Assembly (NCBI GenBank): GCA_028719885.1 | Contig: JAQYLT010000061.1 | Coordinates: forward strand, 1-41,546 | Length of the DNA stretch: 41,546 nt | Direction: 5' to 3' | Source: Bacillota bacterium | GTDB lineage: Bacteria; Bacillota; Clostridia; Oscillospirales; Oscillospiraceae | Shown: positions 18,914 through 26,370 of the stretch, one piece after another | Layout: each line of letters begins with the position of its first letter | Numbering within the stretch: the first letter of the stretch is position 1 | Made by a program: the position numbers and the translations under genes | Notes under the pieces: model-generated | Databases searched by the model: none | What the model was told of the DNA's origin: nothing | Seen by the model: the letters and a program-made list of their open reading frames with translations, nothing else

Positions 18914-20065
18914 ATGAAAAAAGCAATGGCAATTCTGCTGGCGCTGACCCTTGGCTGCTCCCTGGCGCTTCCCGCTTCGGCGGAAAGCGCAAAGGGGCCC
19001 AAGCTGGAAACCGGCGTCATTCAGGCCGACGGCATCCCCGCGATCCTCTGGTTTCTCTCCCAGGGAGAGCAGGTGGAGGTGACGGAGGAATTGGACGAGA
19101 AGAACTCTTTGGTGGAAACGGAGTATGGCACGGGCACCATGGAAACCCAGCTGCTCCGCTTCCCCGGGGAGCCGGAGTATGAGCCCTGGATCGGCTATGC
19201 CCGGTACAATGCCAGCCTCTATGAAAGCTACGAGCTCTGCGGCAAGCCGGTAAAGCAGCTGCAGACCAACACCAAAGTGCGGGTACTGGACGAGCTGGAG
19301 GACTGCTATGTGGTGACCCTCCAGCTGGAAGACCCTGAGACCGACGAGACCGCCACGGAGCCAACCACGGAGGAAACCGAAGAGGAAGAGAAAACACCGG
19401 TCTATTTCGCGGAAAAGGACAAGATCGGCAAGAATCCCGTTCAGTACAGCTCCGGCGGAGAGAGCTCCGGCTCCTCCGGCGGTGGCGGCTACTCCGGACC
19501 CCAGGACGGCGGCGACATCTCCATGGCCTATTACACGCTGAACCTGCTTTCCAATGTGGTTTTCGAGGATGAGGAAGAGGAAGAGAAGACCGGCCCCGCC
19601 CAGGTCCGGGTGGATGGCGCCAAGCTGATCCTGCTGTATTTCCAGATGGGCGATACGGTTCAGATCGTGGCAGAGGGGGGCTTCGCCCCGGAAGTGGAGG
19701 GCTATGTGACCATTCTGATTGATGAGACCTACGCCTATGTCCCCCAGAACTGGGTTCTGCGGGAGGGCGAAGAGCCCTTTGAAAGCTGGGACGGCTACGC
19801 GGGTTATAACTGCAAGCTCTTCGACAATTACCTGCTTCGGGGGAAGGCTCTCAAACAGCTTTCCGCAAACACCAAGCTCACCGTCCTCTGGGACGATGGC
19901 GTGGTGAGCCTGGTGCGGCTGAACGACAAGGACGAAACCACCGGCTTTGTGGCTTCCTCCACCCTCCGGACCACCCCCGTTCCCCCCAGCACCGGCGGAG
20001 ATACCGGCAGCAGCTCTTCCGGCGGCGGCTCCAGCGGCCCCGTCTGGACGCCTCCCGCGCTCTGA
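18914..20065 (+). CDS. Secreted protein with duplicated domain, partner of the giant protein (383 aa)
   Basis: MKKAMAILLALTLGCSLALPASAES is a clear Sec signal peptide. The mature protein has two homologous halves, about residues 30-135 and 205-330, sharing ILWF/ILLY...QGEQV/MGDTV openings, W(I/D)GYARYN/W-DGYAGYN, and KPVKQLQTNTKVRVL / KALKQLSANTKLTVL; the latter resembles SH3-like (SLAP/YgiM-type) segments. Each half ends in a Gly/Ser-rich tail, SSGGGGYSGPQ after the first and GGGSSGPVWTPPAL at the C-terminus. Acidic Glu/Thr linkers follow the first half. The ribosome site GAGGGAGG (18896-18903) overlaps the end of the giant gene, whose stop is only six bases before this start, so translation is likely coupled. 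A role in assembly or wall attachment of the giant protein is inference; no family name is certain. Confidence 0.8.
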   Translation: MKKAMAILLALTLGCSLALPASAESAKGPKLETGVIQADGIPAILWFLSQGEQVEVTEELDEKNSLVETEYGTGTMETQLLRFPGEPEYEPWIGYARYNASLYESYELCGKPVKQLQTNTKVRVLDELEDCYVVTLQLEDPETDETATEPTTEETEEEEKTPVYFAEKDKIGKNPVQYSSGGESSGSSGGGGYSGPQDGGDISMAYYTLNLLSNVVFEDEEEEEKTGPAQVRVDGAKLILLYFQMGDTVQIVAEGGFAPEVEGYVTILIDETYAYVPQNWVLREGEEPFESWDGYAGYNCKLFDNYLLRGKALKQLSANTKLTVLWDDGVVSLVRLNDKDETTGFVASSTLRTTPVPPSTGGDTGSSSSGGGSSGPVWTPPAL

Positions 20066-20080
20066 TTCATTTACTACACA

Positions 20081-20116
20081 AAAACTCCATGGGTTTCGGC
20101 CCATGGAGTTTTGTTT
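20081..20116 (+). terminator. Terminator closing the surface protein operon
   Basis: AAAACTCCATGGG (20081-20093) pairs perfectly with CCCATGGAGTTTT (20100-20112) around a six-base loop, followed by GTTT. The 13-bp stem flanked by A and T runs could act on both strands. Confidence 0.85.
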
Positions 20117-20650
20117 AGGAAGCATTCAGGTTATTGGCTTTCAGCAGGATAAGGAGCGTTTACCGAATTTTCGTAGGGAATGCATTTATGCATTCCGCCC
20201 TGGCCGCAAATCACCGGGGGGTTATTGAATCGAAAAAAGTTGTGTTTTGCGTAGGGAACGGATTCATCCGTTCCGAAACGTGGGTGAACATCCGTGGTTC
20301 GTTGGTTGGTAACGGGTTCCAATTTTTTCAACAATGATCCATTCAATATGCCCCGATAAAAACGTTACCGATGCGGAATGCATAAATGCATTCCCTACGC
20401 AAAAAGCATCGTTCTACGATTCGTTGAACCCTGGTGGTTCATGAACTCTTCGGAACGCATGAATGCGTTCCCTACGAACAAATACCGTTCATTCGCAAAA
20501 GCACAATAAAGCGGAGTAAAGCGGTAACCGAGTGAAGCATTTGACGGACAGTCAGTGCCATATCTATAAAACGGACACATACAGCTGCAAAAACCAACTA
20601 TCCACCGCCTGAGATTTTTGGTAGAATAGAGAAAACTGGGGGGGTATGAC
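20116..20650. other. Gene-free interval between surface locus and lipid gene pair
   Basis: Apart from the palindromic cluster at 20172-20476, nothing coding is supported. A weak TAGAAT box at 20622-20627 could serve the downstream gene, but a good -35 partner is not seen. Confidence 0.5.
20172..20476. mobile_element. Mirror-symmetric cluster of palindromic miniature elements
   Basis: Four 20-bp palindromes lie here. Two face right, each preceded by CGTAG: 20177-20196 and 20255-20274. Two face left, each followed by CTACG: 20375-20394 and 20452-20471. The inner pair bounds a 150-bp unit (20250-20399) that is homologous, in reverse orientation, to 27899-28046 and 40948-41096. The outer pair is offset by 78 and 77 bases. 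No coding region is present, so this is read as a non-autonomous inverted-repeat element with added half-units. Confidence 0.75.
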
Positions 20651-21061
20651 ATGAAAGCAGTCATTCATTTTCTTCGGGCGGCGCTGCCCTGGGTGATGGC
20701 GGCGCTGGTTTTGGCTGGGGCTGCCGCGTTCCTGCTTGGTTACAATCAGGAGGGCTTCACCGGCAGCCGCGTCAAGAATCCGGACGCCTATTTGCTGGAC
20801 ATTGAGAAGATGAACGGAACCGATCTGCACACATTGGAGCTGCAGGAGGGGGATGTTCTTCAAATCCAATTTGAAACGGCAAAGGGTGAACTGTACATGG
20901 AGATCAAAGCGCCGGACGGGACCTCCATTTATCGTGGGAACGGGAAAGAAACCACCGATTTTGCCGTAAACATCCGGCAGGACGGTGTTTACACAGTGGT
21001 TGTGGAGGCGCGCCACGGAAAAGGAACCATTCATATTCAAACCAAGGCGGAAAACCCATGA
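20651..21061 (+). CDS. Small membrane-anchored extracytoplasmic protein of unknown function (136 aa)
   Basis: A GGGGGG ribosome site lies just upstream of the ATG. Residues about 10-30 form one hydrophobic helix (ALPWVMAALVLAGAAAFLLG) with positive residues before it, so the remaining hundred residues should be outside the membrane. The soluble part alternates short beta strands (GDVLQIQFETAKGELYMEI, DGTSIYRGNGKETTDFAVNI, GVYTVVVEARHGKGTIHI), resembling a small beta-sandwich like that of pre-peptidase C-terminal or emp24-like domains. Its stop overlaps the next start (ATGA at 21058), so the two are translationally coupled. The family was not recognised. A role with the following lipid enzyme is inferred from coupling only. 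Confidence 0.75.
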   Translation: MKAVIHFLRAALPWVMAALVLAGAAAFLLGYNQEGFTGSRVKNPDAYLLDIEKMNGTDLHTLELQEGDVLQIQFETAKGELYMEIKAPDGTSIYRGNGKETTDFAVNIRQDGVYTVVVEARHGKGTIHIQTKAENP

Positions 21062-21615
21062 AAAAGAGAGAAAAAAAAGAACACCAATGGAATATCGCCG
21101 ATACCGTAACCGCCCTGCGAATCGCCGCCTCGGCCGTTCTGCTGTTTCTGCCGCTGCAAACTGCGGGTTTTCTCGCGGTTTACACCCTTACCGGCCTGAC
21201 GGATGCCATGGATGGCTGGCTGGCGCGAAAAACGAAGACGGCCAGCGAGTTCGGCGCCAGGCTGGACAGCATGGCGGACCTACTCTTTTACGGCGTTTTG
21301 CTGCTCCGGCTTTTCCCGGTTTTGTGGAAGAGGCTGCCTGTGGAAATCTGGTATGCCGTGGCGGTCATTATCCTTGTGCGGCTGGCCGCCTATGCTGCGG
21401 CGGCAATCAAATATCATCGCTTTTCCTCCCTGCATACCTGGCTGAACAAGCTGACCGGGGCGGCGGTGTTTCTGCTGCCCTATGTGCTTGCGGTCTTCCC
21501 AGGTGTGGGCTACTGTTGGGCCGTCTGCGCCATGGCCTTCGCCTCGTCCACGGAGGAACTGCTGATTCACCTTTGCCGGAGGGACTACCGCGCTGACCGG
21601 AAATCCATTCTATGA
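21058..21615 (+). CDS. CDP-alcohol phosphatidyltransferase family protein (185 aa)
   Basis: The full signature of CDP-alcohol phosphotransferases is present: D-x2-D-G-x2-A-R-x8-G-x3-D-x3-D, seen as DAMDGWLARK...EFGARLDSMAD around residues 45-72. This site binds the metal ions and CDP-diacylglycerol used to make phosphatidylglycerol-type or related phospholipids. The rest is a string of hydrophobic helices, as expected for an integral membrane enzyme of about 180-200 residues. Its start overlaps the stop of the upstream membrane protein gene. Whether it is a phosphatidylglycerophosphate synthase or another member cannot be told from the motif. An essential pgsA is usually near cell-division genes, so this could be a second, specialised copy. 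Confidence 0.85.
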   Translation: MKKREKKEHQWNIADTVTALRIAASAVLLFLPLQTAGFLAVYTLTGLTDAMDGWLARKTKTASEFGARLDSMADLLFYGVLLLRLFPVLWKRLPVEIWYAVAVIILVRLAAYAAAAIKYHRFSSLHTWLNKLTGAAVFLLPYVLAVFPGVGYCWAVCAMAFASSTEELLIHLCRRDYRADRKSIL

Positions 21616-21688
21616 CCATGTTTCCAATGGAATAGCAGAAGAAGAAAAACTGCGGCAAAAAGGAAAGAGGGGAAAAGATGTACACCGG

Positions 21689-22390
21689 CTAGTCCACCCG
21701 CACCATGCGGTAGCCGACGCCGATATGGGTCTGGATATACTCCGGGGAATCCTCCGTGGGCTCCAGCTTTTTTCGCAGGGTCGCCATGAAGACCCGCAGG
21801 GATGCCACATCATTATCCCAGCTCCGGCCCCAGATGTTCTGGGTGATAAAGGTGTGGGTCAGCACCTTGCCCACATTCTTCGACAGCAGGCACAGCAGCT
21901 TATACTCGATGGGGGTCAGGTGCAGCTCCTGTCCGTCCAGATACGCGCAGCCTCCGGCATAGTCCACCCTCAGCTTCCCGTTGACAAAGACAGAATTGGC
22001 GGCCAGCATCTCCGCCGTCATATAGGACAGCCTCCGCTGGGTGACCCGGAGCCGTGCCAGCAGCTCCTCCACGGAAAAGGGCTTGGTCAGGTAATCATCC
22101 GCACCTGCGTCCAGTGCTTCAATTTTATCGTTATCCTCGCTGCGGGCGCTGATGACGATGATGGGAAGATTGGACCAGGTGCGGATTTTCTGAATCACCT
22201 GCACCCCGTCCATATCCGGCAGACCCAGGTCCAGCAATACAATATCCGGGTTGTGGGAGGACGCTTCCAAAATGGCTGCCTCTCCGTTTGCCGCCACCAG
22301 AAAACGGTAGTCGTTTGTCTTTAGGGTGGTGGTAATCAGGTTTCGTACAGGCGCGTCATCCTCCACGACCAAGATCAGCGGTTTATTCAT
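21689..22390 (-). CDS. kdpE: KdpE-type response regulator (233 aa)
   Basis: This is an OmpR/PhoB-class regulator. The receiver domain (residues 1-115) has the acidic pair EDD near residue 10, the phosphorylation aspartate in VLLDLGLPDMDG (Asp54 from the ATG start), and the lysine in TKPF. A winged-helix DNA-binding domain follows with LTPIEYKLLCLL and VGYRMVRV. The ATG at 22390 is chosen over the upstream TTG at 22399 because GGGGAGG precedes it by nine bases; either way the gene overlaps or abuts the end of kdpD. KdpE normally activates kdpFABC, but no Kdp ATPase genes are present here; the same operon carries ktrB and ktrA instead, suggesting it controls the Ktr system. Confidence 0.9.
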   Translation of the reverse strand: MNKPLILVVEDDAPVRNLITTTLKTNDYRFLVAANGEAAILEASSHNPDIVLLDLGLPDMDGVQVIQKIRTWSNLPIIVISARSEDNDKIEALDAGADDYLTKPFSVEELLARLRVTQRRLSYMTAEMLAANSVFVNGKLRVDYAGGCAYLDGQELHLTPIEYKLLCLLSKNVGKVLTHTFITQNIWGRSWDNDVASLRVFMATLRKKLEPTEDSPEYIQTHIGVGYRMVRVD

Positions 22391-25058
22391 GCAGTTCAAC
22401 CTCCCCGGCTGGTAGTGTAAATGTAAAAACGGCGCCTTTCGGATGGTTATCCGTCACGCAGATGGTTCCCCCGTGGGCGGTGACAATGGATTTGCACAGC
22501 GACAGTCCCAACCCCAGGCTTCTGCGGCTGTCGGCGATTTTATTTGCCCCGGTGTAAAACATCTCAAAAACCTGGGGCTTCTGCTGGTCCGGAATGCCCG
22601 GGCCGTTATCGGAAACGGATACAATGACCTGCTTCCCCTTTTTCTCCGTGTAAATCTCAATCACAGAGCCATCCGGCGTGTATTTAATGGCATTGTTCAC
22701 CAGATTGATGAGGACCTGCACAATCAGCTTGGCGTCGATGCGGGCCAGGATCAGCTCTTCCGAAGAACGGACCCGGATGGTGTGTTCCTTACCTTTCCGG
22801 CTGCAGTGCCGCAGGGCCTCTGTAATCACCTCATCCATCAGCTCAACGGATTGGGTCAGGTGCATCTGGCCGTCTTCGATTCTGGTGACGGCCAGCAGAT
22901 TCTCCACCAGGTCGATGAGCCAGATGGAGTCGTCGTAGATGTCCGAAAAGGCACGCAGCTGGGTCTGTTCGTCCATCTTCTGATGGTTGGCCAGCAGATT
23001 GCCTGCATTTCCGGAAATGGAGGTCAGCGGTGTCCGCAGGTCATGGGAGATGGCCCGCAGCAGATTCGCCCGCAGCTGCTCATTCTTGGCAAGAATGGCA
23101 GCTTCTTCTTTTTCCCGGGCATTTTTAATGTTTTCCAGGGCCAGGGCACACTCTCCGAGAATGGAGAGTAAAACGCTGTTTTCAAAGGAATCCAGCGGGA
23201 TATCGTTCATGGCGATGCCCACAACACCATAGACCTGCTGATTGACCCGAATGGCCAGATACAGACATTTGGCATTGGACAGGGTGTCGGTGGTGGCACC
23301 GGCGTGTTTGTTGTTCCGGAGCACCCACTGTGCAACTGCCTTTTCGTTTTCGGAGGTCAGGTCGCTCCGGTCGCTGTCCGGCGCCCGGAAGATGCTGGGA
23401 GCGGTAAGCCCGTGACCATCCGACAGATAAATCACAAAATCCCGCTTTAATAGCTTCAGGAGCTGCCCTGCGGTGGCATTCATGACGGACTGCTCGTCGG
23501 TCTCCTTTTGCAGCAGCTGGTTGGTTTCAAACAGAATTTTCGTCCGAAAGGCCGCGTGGGCGGATTGCTTTGCGTTGTCCTTCAGGCGGGTGGCCAGGGA
23601 CCCGGTGAGAAGTGCCACCATAAACATGATGAGAAAGGTCATCCAGTAGTTCGGGTCGTGAAAGTGAAAGGTGAGGCGCGGCACGGTGAAGAAGAAATTG
23701 AAGATCAGCACGCTGACAATGGAAGCGGCTGCCGCACAAAAGCGATTGGTTGTGATCACCGAAATCACCAGAACGCCAAAGATATACAGCGACACGATAT
23801 TGGTCTCGGAAAAGCCCAGCGCATAAAACACATATCCGATCAGCGTGGCGGCCAGCAGCACAAGGACGCTCTTGACAATGTCCCGCAGGGGCATCACATC
23901 CCTGGGGAGCGCTCTGACCCGCCGCTCCGGATAGGTATTCCCCACACTGGCATCCGGAATCACATGGATGTCCAAATTGGGGGCGTCCGCAATCAGCCGC
24001 TCTGTCAAGGTTGGTTTGCTGAAAAAGCTTCTCCTTGTGACGGTGCTGCGGCCAATGACGATTTTGGAAACGCCGGAAAGCCGGGCAAACTCCGCAATCT
24101 GATAGGGCACATCATCCCCATAGGTGGTCTCAACGGCGGCTCCCAGCTGCTGGGCCAGGTGAATATTCTCCCGGAGGCGGTTCCTGTCCGCCTCACCCAT
24201 GGCGGAGAAATCGGGGGTTTCCACAAACAGAGCGGTAAAGCTCCCGCGGAAGGCCCTTGCCATTCTCGCCGCGGTACGGATAATTTTCCCGTTGGATGGG
24301 GAAGAGGACAGGCAGACCAGGATATGCTCGTCCGTGTGATAGTCGCTCTGGCTTTGGAGCCTGGCGCTTTCGGTGAGAAGATTCACCCGGTCCGCACACC
24401 GACGCAATGCAAGCTCCCGTAACGCCGTGAGATTTTCCACGGTAAAGAAACCGCCGCCAGCCTGCCCCTGCTGATAGATATGCCCACCGTTCAGACGCTC
24501 CAACAGCTCTGCCGGCTCAATGTCCACCAGCTCCACCTGATCGGCCTGGTCGAACACGGAATCCGGAATGCGCTCCTGCTCCAGCACACCGGTGATGGAG
24601 GCAACGGTATCATTCAGACTTTCGATATGCTGGACATTCACCGTGGTGTAAACATCAATCCCCGCATTCAGCAGCTCCTGCACATCCTGATAGCGCTTGG
24701 CGTGGCGGCGGCCCTCTCCGTTGCTGTGGGCCAGCTCGTCCACCAGGATCAGCTGGGGCTTCCGCTTCAGGGCGGCGTCAATGTCAAATTCCCGGAAAGC
24801 ATTCTTCTGCTTCCCTGGGAGCAGCTCCAGGTCGCCCACCAGAGCTGCGGTCTGCGGCCTGGCGTGGGATTCAATATACCCGACCACCACATCTGTTCCC
24901 CGTTCTTTCGCCTGATGTGCCGCCAGCAGCATGGCATAGGTTTTTCCCACCCCAGGGGCGTAGCCAAAAAAGATTTTCAGCCTGCCTCGCTTTTCGCCGG
25001 ATGGACTCTTTTGAATGGCCTGCAGAAACCGGTCTGCTTCATGCCTGGGTTTTCCCAT
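22383..25058 (-). CDS. kdpD: KdpD-type osmosensitive K+ sensor histidine kinase (891 aa)
   Basis: The full-length KdpD order is visible. An N-terminal KdpD domain carries the Walker A motif GYAPGVGKT at residues 32-40. A universal-stress-protein-like domain follows at about 245-370. Four closely spaced membrane helices lie at about 398-490. A GAF-like domain spans about 505-645, and the kinase core has the H-box SHDLRTP (His672) and the G-box DNGPGIP near the C-terminus. It senses potassium or osmotic stress and phosphorylates KdpE. GGAGGAACAGC precedes the ATG. A separate extended -10 box (25134-25142) lies upstream, so kdpDE may be transcribed independently of ktrBA. The gene lies 101 bases after the unknown operon member. 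Confidence 0.93.
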   Translation of the reverse strand: MGKPRHEADRFLQAIQKSPSGEKRGRLKIFFGYAPGVGKTYAMLLAAHQAKERGTDVVVGYIESHARPQTAALVGDLELLPGKQKNAFREFDIDAALKRKPQLILVDELAHSNGEGRRHAKRYQDVQELLNAGIDVYTTVNVQHIESLNDTVASITGVLEQERIPDSVFDQADQVELVDIEPAELLERLNGGHIYQQGQAGGGFFTVENLTALRELALRRCADRVNLLTESARLQSQSDYHTDEHILVCLSSSPSNGKIIRTAARMARAFRGSFTALFVETPDFSAMGEADRNRLRENIHLAQQLGAAVETTYGDDVPYQIAEFARLSGVSKIVIGRSTVTRRSFFSKPTLTERLIADAPNLDIHVIPDASVGNTYPERRVRALPRDVMPLRDIVKSVLVLLAATLIGYVFYALGFSETNIVSLYIFGVLVISVITTNRFCAAAASIVSVLIFNFFFTVPRLTFHFHDPNYWMTFLIMFMVALLTGSLATRLKDNAKQSAHAAFRTKILFETNQLLQKETDEQSVMNATAGQLLKLLKRDFVIYLSDGHGLTAPSIFRAPDSDRSDLTSENEKAVAQWVLRNNKHAGATTDTLSNAKCLYLAIRVNQQVYGVVGIAMNDIPLDSFENSVLLSILGECALALENIKNAREKEEAAILAKNEQLRANLLRAISHDLRTPLTSISGNAGNLLANHQKMDEQTQLRAFSDIYDDSIWLIDLVENLLAVTRIEDGQMHLTQSVELMDEVITEALRHCSRKGKEHTIRVRSSEELILARIDAKLIVQVLINLVNNAIKYTPDGSVIEIYTEKKGKQVIVSVSDNGPGIPDQQKPQVFEMFYTGANKIADSRRSLGLGLSLCKSIVTAHGGTICVTDNHPKGAVFTFTLPAGEVELHE

Positions 25059-25133
25059 TGCTGTTCCTCCAAGATGATAAAGGCGATCAGATAATTGATA
25101 TCTGTCAGCATTCCCTACGAATCGTCCGGCGAT

Positions 25134-25142
25134 ATTATATCA
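25134..25142 (-). promoter_or_regulatory. Extended -10 promoter box upstream of kdpD
   Basis: On the minus strand the sequence reads TGATATAAT, an extended -10 element, 76 bases before the kdpD ATG. No good -35 hexamer is seen at the right spacing, as is common for extended -10 promoters. An internal kdpDE promoter is plausible. Confidence 0.4.
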
Positions 25143-25159
25143 TCTTTTGCTTTGGAATG

Positions 25160-25675
25160 CTATCGCATTGTATGTGCATCCAACGCGGAATGGTCACGCT
25201 GCAAAGATTGGATGAGCTGACTGGCAGCCGGGGGGAGTTCTCCCTCTGCCCAGATGATTTTCTGATGGATATGGCCTTTTGTAATCGGTTCAATTTGCAG
25301 ACCTCCCTGCCGCAGCAGGACGGGGGTATGCTCCAGCGAGACCTCTTTCACATGGTCCAGCAGCTGTTCCGGGACCGGCGCGTCCTCCGGCAGGAAGACC
25401 ATATCCAGCCTGTGCGCGCGGAAGCTTTTCAGCAATTCCGTCTCCGTTCCGCTGAAAAGAGAAACCGCCACCGAGGAGTGCTGCTCCAGCGCGCCGGAAA
25501 GGCTGTCCGCCACCAGCGGGTCCGACAGGCCGATTCGCAGGGCATTCTTCCGGCCTGAATCCAAAGCCGCCTCCTCCTGGCGGACGTGCTCCAGGGCGTT
25601 ATCCAGCTTTCGCATCAGGAACCACCCAAAGGTGACCACCGCTGCCATGACTGTAATCAACAACAAATCCAGCAT
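25160..25675 (-). CDS. Unknown membrane-anchored protein in the potassium operon (171 aa)
   Basis: The reading frame is open further upstream, but ATG 25675 is preferred. It has AGGTGG eight bases before it, follows the ktrA stop by 35 bases, and opens with a membrane helix (MLDLLLITVMAAVVTFGWFLM). A short charged, coiled-coil-like stretch (KLDNALEHVRQEEAALDSGRKN) follows. The C-terminal part, RIGLSDPLVADSLSGALEQH ... ELLKSFRAHRLDMVFLPED, has the look of a LysR-type or periplasmic-binding-like ligand fold with its beta1-alpha1 and LDMVFLPE strand patterns. No DNA-binding domain is present. The position between ktrA and kdpD suggests an accessory sensing or regulatory role in K+ uptake; this is inference. 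Confidence 0.7.
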   Translation of the reverse strand: MLDLLLITVMAAVVTFGWFLMRKLDNALEHVRQEEAALDSGRKNALRIGLSDPLVADSLSGALEQHSSVAVSLFSGTETELLKSFRAHRLDMVFLPEDAPVPEQLLDHVKEVSLEHTPVLLRQGGLQIEPITKGHIHQKIIWAEGELPPAASQLIQSLQRDHSALDAHTMR

Positions 25676-25710
25676 ATTTCTACCACCTGTCGCTAAAATG
25701 GGGGACGCAT

Positions 25711-26358
25711 TCAGATATGGAAGCACTTCTGCAAATCCTTGTTCCTCCCGAGAACCAGCATGGTTTCTCCCGCGGCCAGAACCATCTCCGGAGAGAGGGA
25801 CAGCTCCAGCTTTCCGCATTTCTTGACCCCAATGATGTTGATGTTGTATTTTCTCCGAATGTCAAGCTGCCCGATGGAGCGGCCTGCCCAATTTTCCGGT
25901 ACGGGAATCTCAAACATGGCGTGATCGCTGTCAAGCTCGATGTAATCAAGAATGTGGTCGGCGCTGTAACGGATGGCCGTCCACTTGGCCAGCTGCTTTT
26001 CCGGATAGACCACCTCATCCGCCCCATTGCGGAGCAGGAATTTTTCCTGCACATCCCTGGCTGCTCGGGATACCACCATTTTGGCACCCAGCTCTTTCAG
26101 CAGAGAGGTGGTTTCCAGGGAGCTCTGGAAATCATTGCCGATGGTCACAATGCACACATCAAAGTTGCGGATTCCCAGGGATTCCAAAAAGTCCCCATTG
26201 GTGCTGTCGCCGATCTGGGCGTTGGTCACAAAGGGCAGCACCGCCTCCACCCGTTCCTCGGAGTTGTCCACGGCCATTACCTGATGGCCCAGATTGTTCA
26301 GGTGTATGGCAACGTGCTTTCCAAAGCGGCCCAGGCCGATTAAAAGAATGGATTTCAT
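25711..26358 (-). CDS. ktrA: KtrA/TrkA-type potassium uptake regulatory subunit (215 aa)
   Basis: The N-terminal RCK_N domain has the Rossmann nucleotide-binding loop LIGLGRFGKHVA at residues 6-17 and the acidic residue ending strand two (AVDNSEE). The rest of RCK_N (to about residue 135) is followed by an RCK_C domain with the typical WAGRSIGQLDIRRKYNINIIGVKK start at about residue 148. The length of 215 fits the cytosolic single-RCK KtrA type, not the double-length TrkA. These proteins form octameric rings that gate the KtrB channel in response to ATP/ADP and often c-di-AMP via RCK_C. AAAGGAG precedes the ATG; the start is 12 bases after the ktrB stop. Confidence 0.92.
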   Translation of the reverse strand: MKSILLIGLGRFGKHVAIHLNNLGHQVMAVDNSEERVEAVLPFVTNAQIGDSTNGDFLESLGIRNFDVCIVTIGNDFQSSLETTSLLKELGAKMVVSRAARDVQEKFLLRNGADEVVYPEKQLAKWTAIRYSADHILDYIELDSDHAMFEIPVPENWAGRSIGQLDIRRKYNINIIGVKKCGKLELSLSPEMVLAAGETMLVLGRNKDLQKCFHI

Positions 26359-26370
26359 GTTTTTCTCCTT

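Noticed and set aside
13604..20125. Antisense open frame of 2173 codons, and several others of 300-800 codons, opposite the giant gene
   Set aside because: They lack ribosome sites and signal-like starts, and the composition (runs of Gly, Val, Ile, His) mirrors the sense strand's repeated codons. The sense frame has a promoter, ribosome site and recognisable domains. The open antisense is a by-product of codon use.
20172..20476. CRISPR array
   Set aside because: The palindromes recur at 77-79 bp, but the spacers are homologous to each other, orientation flips in the middle, and no cas gene is present.
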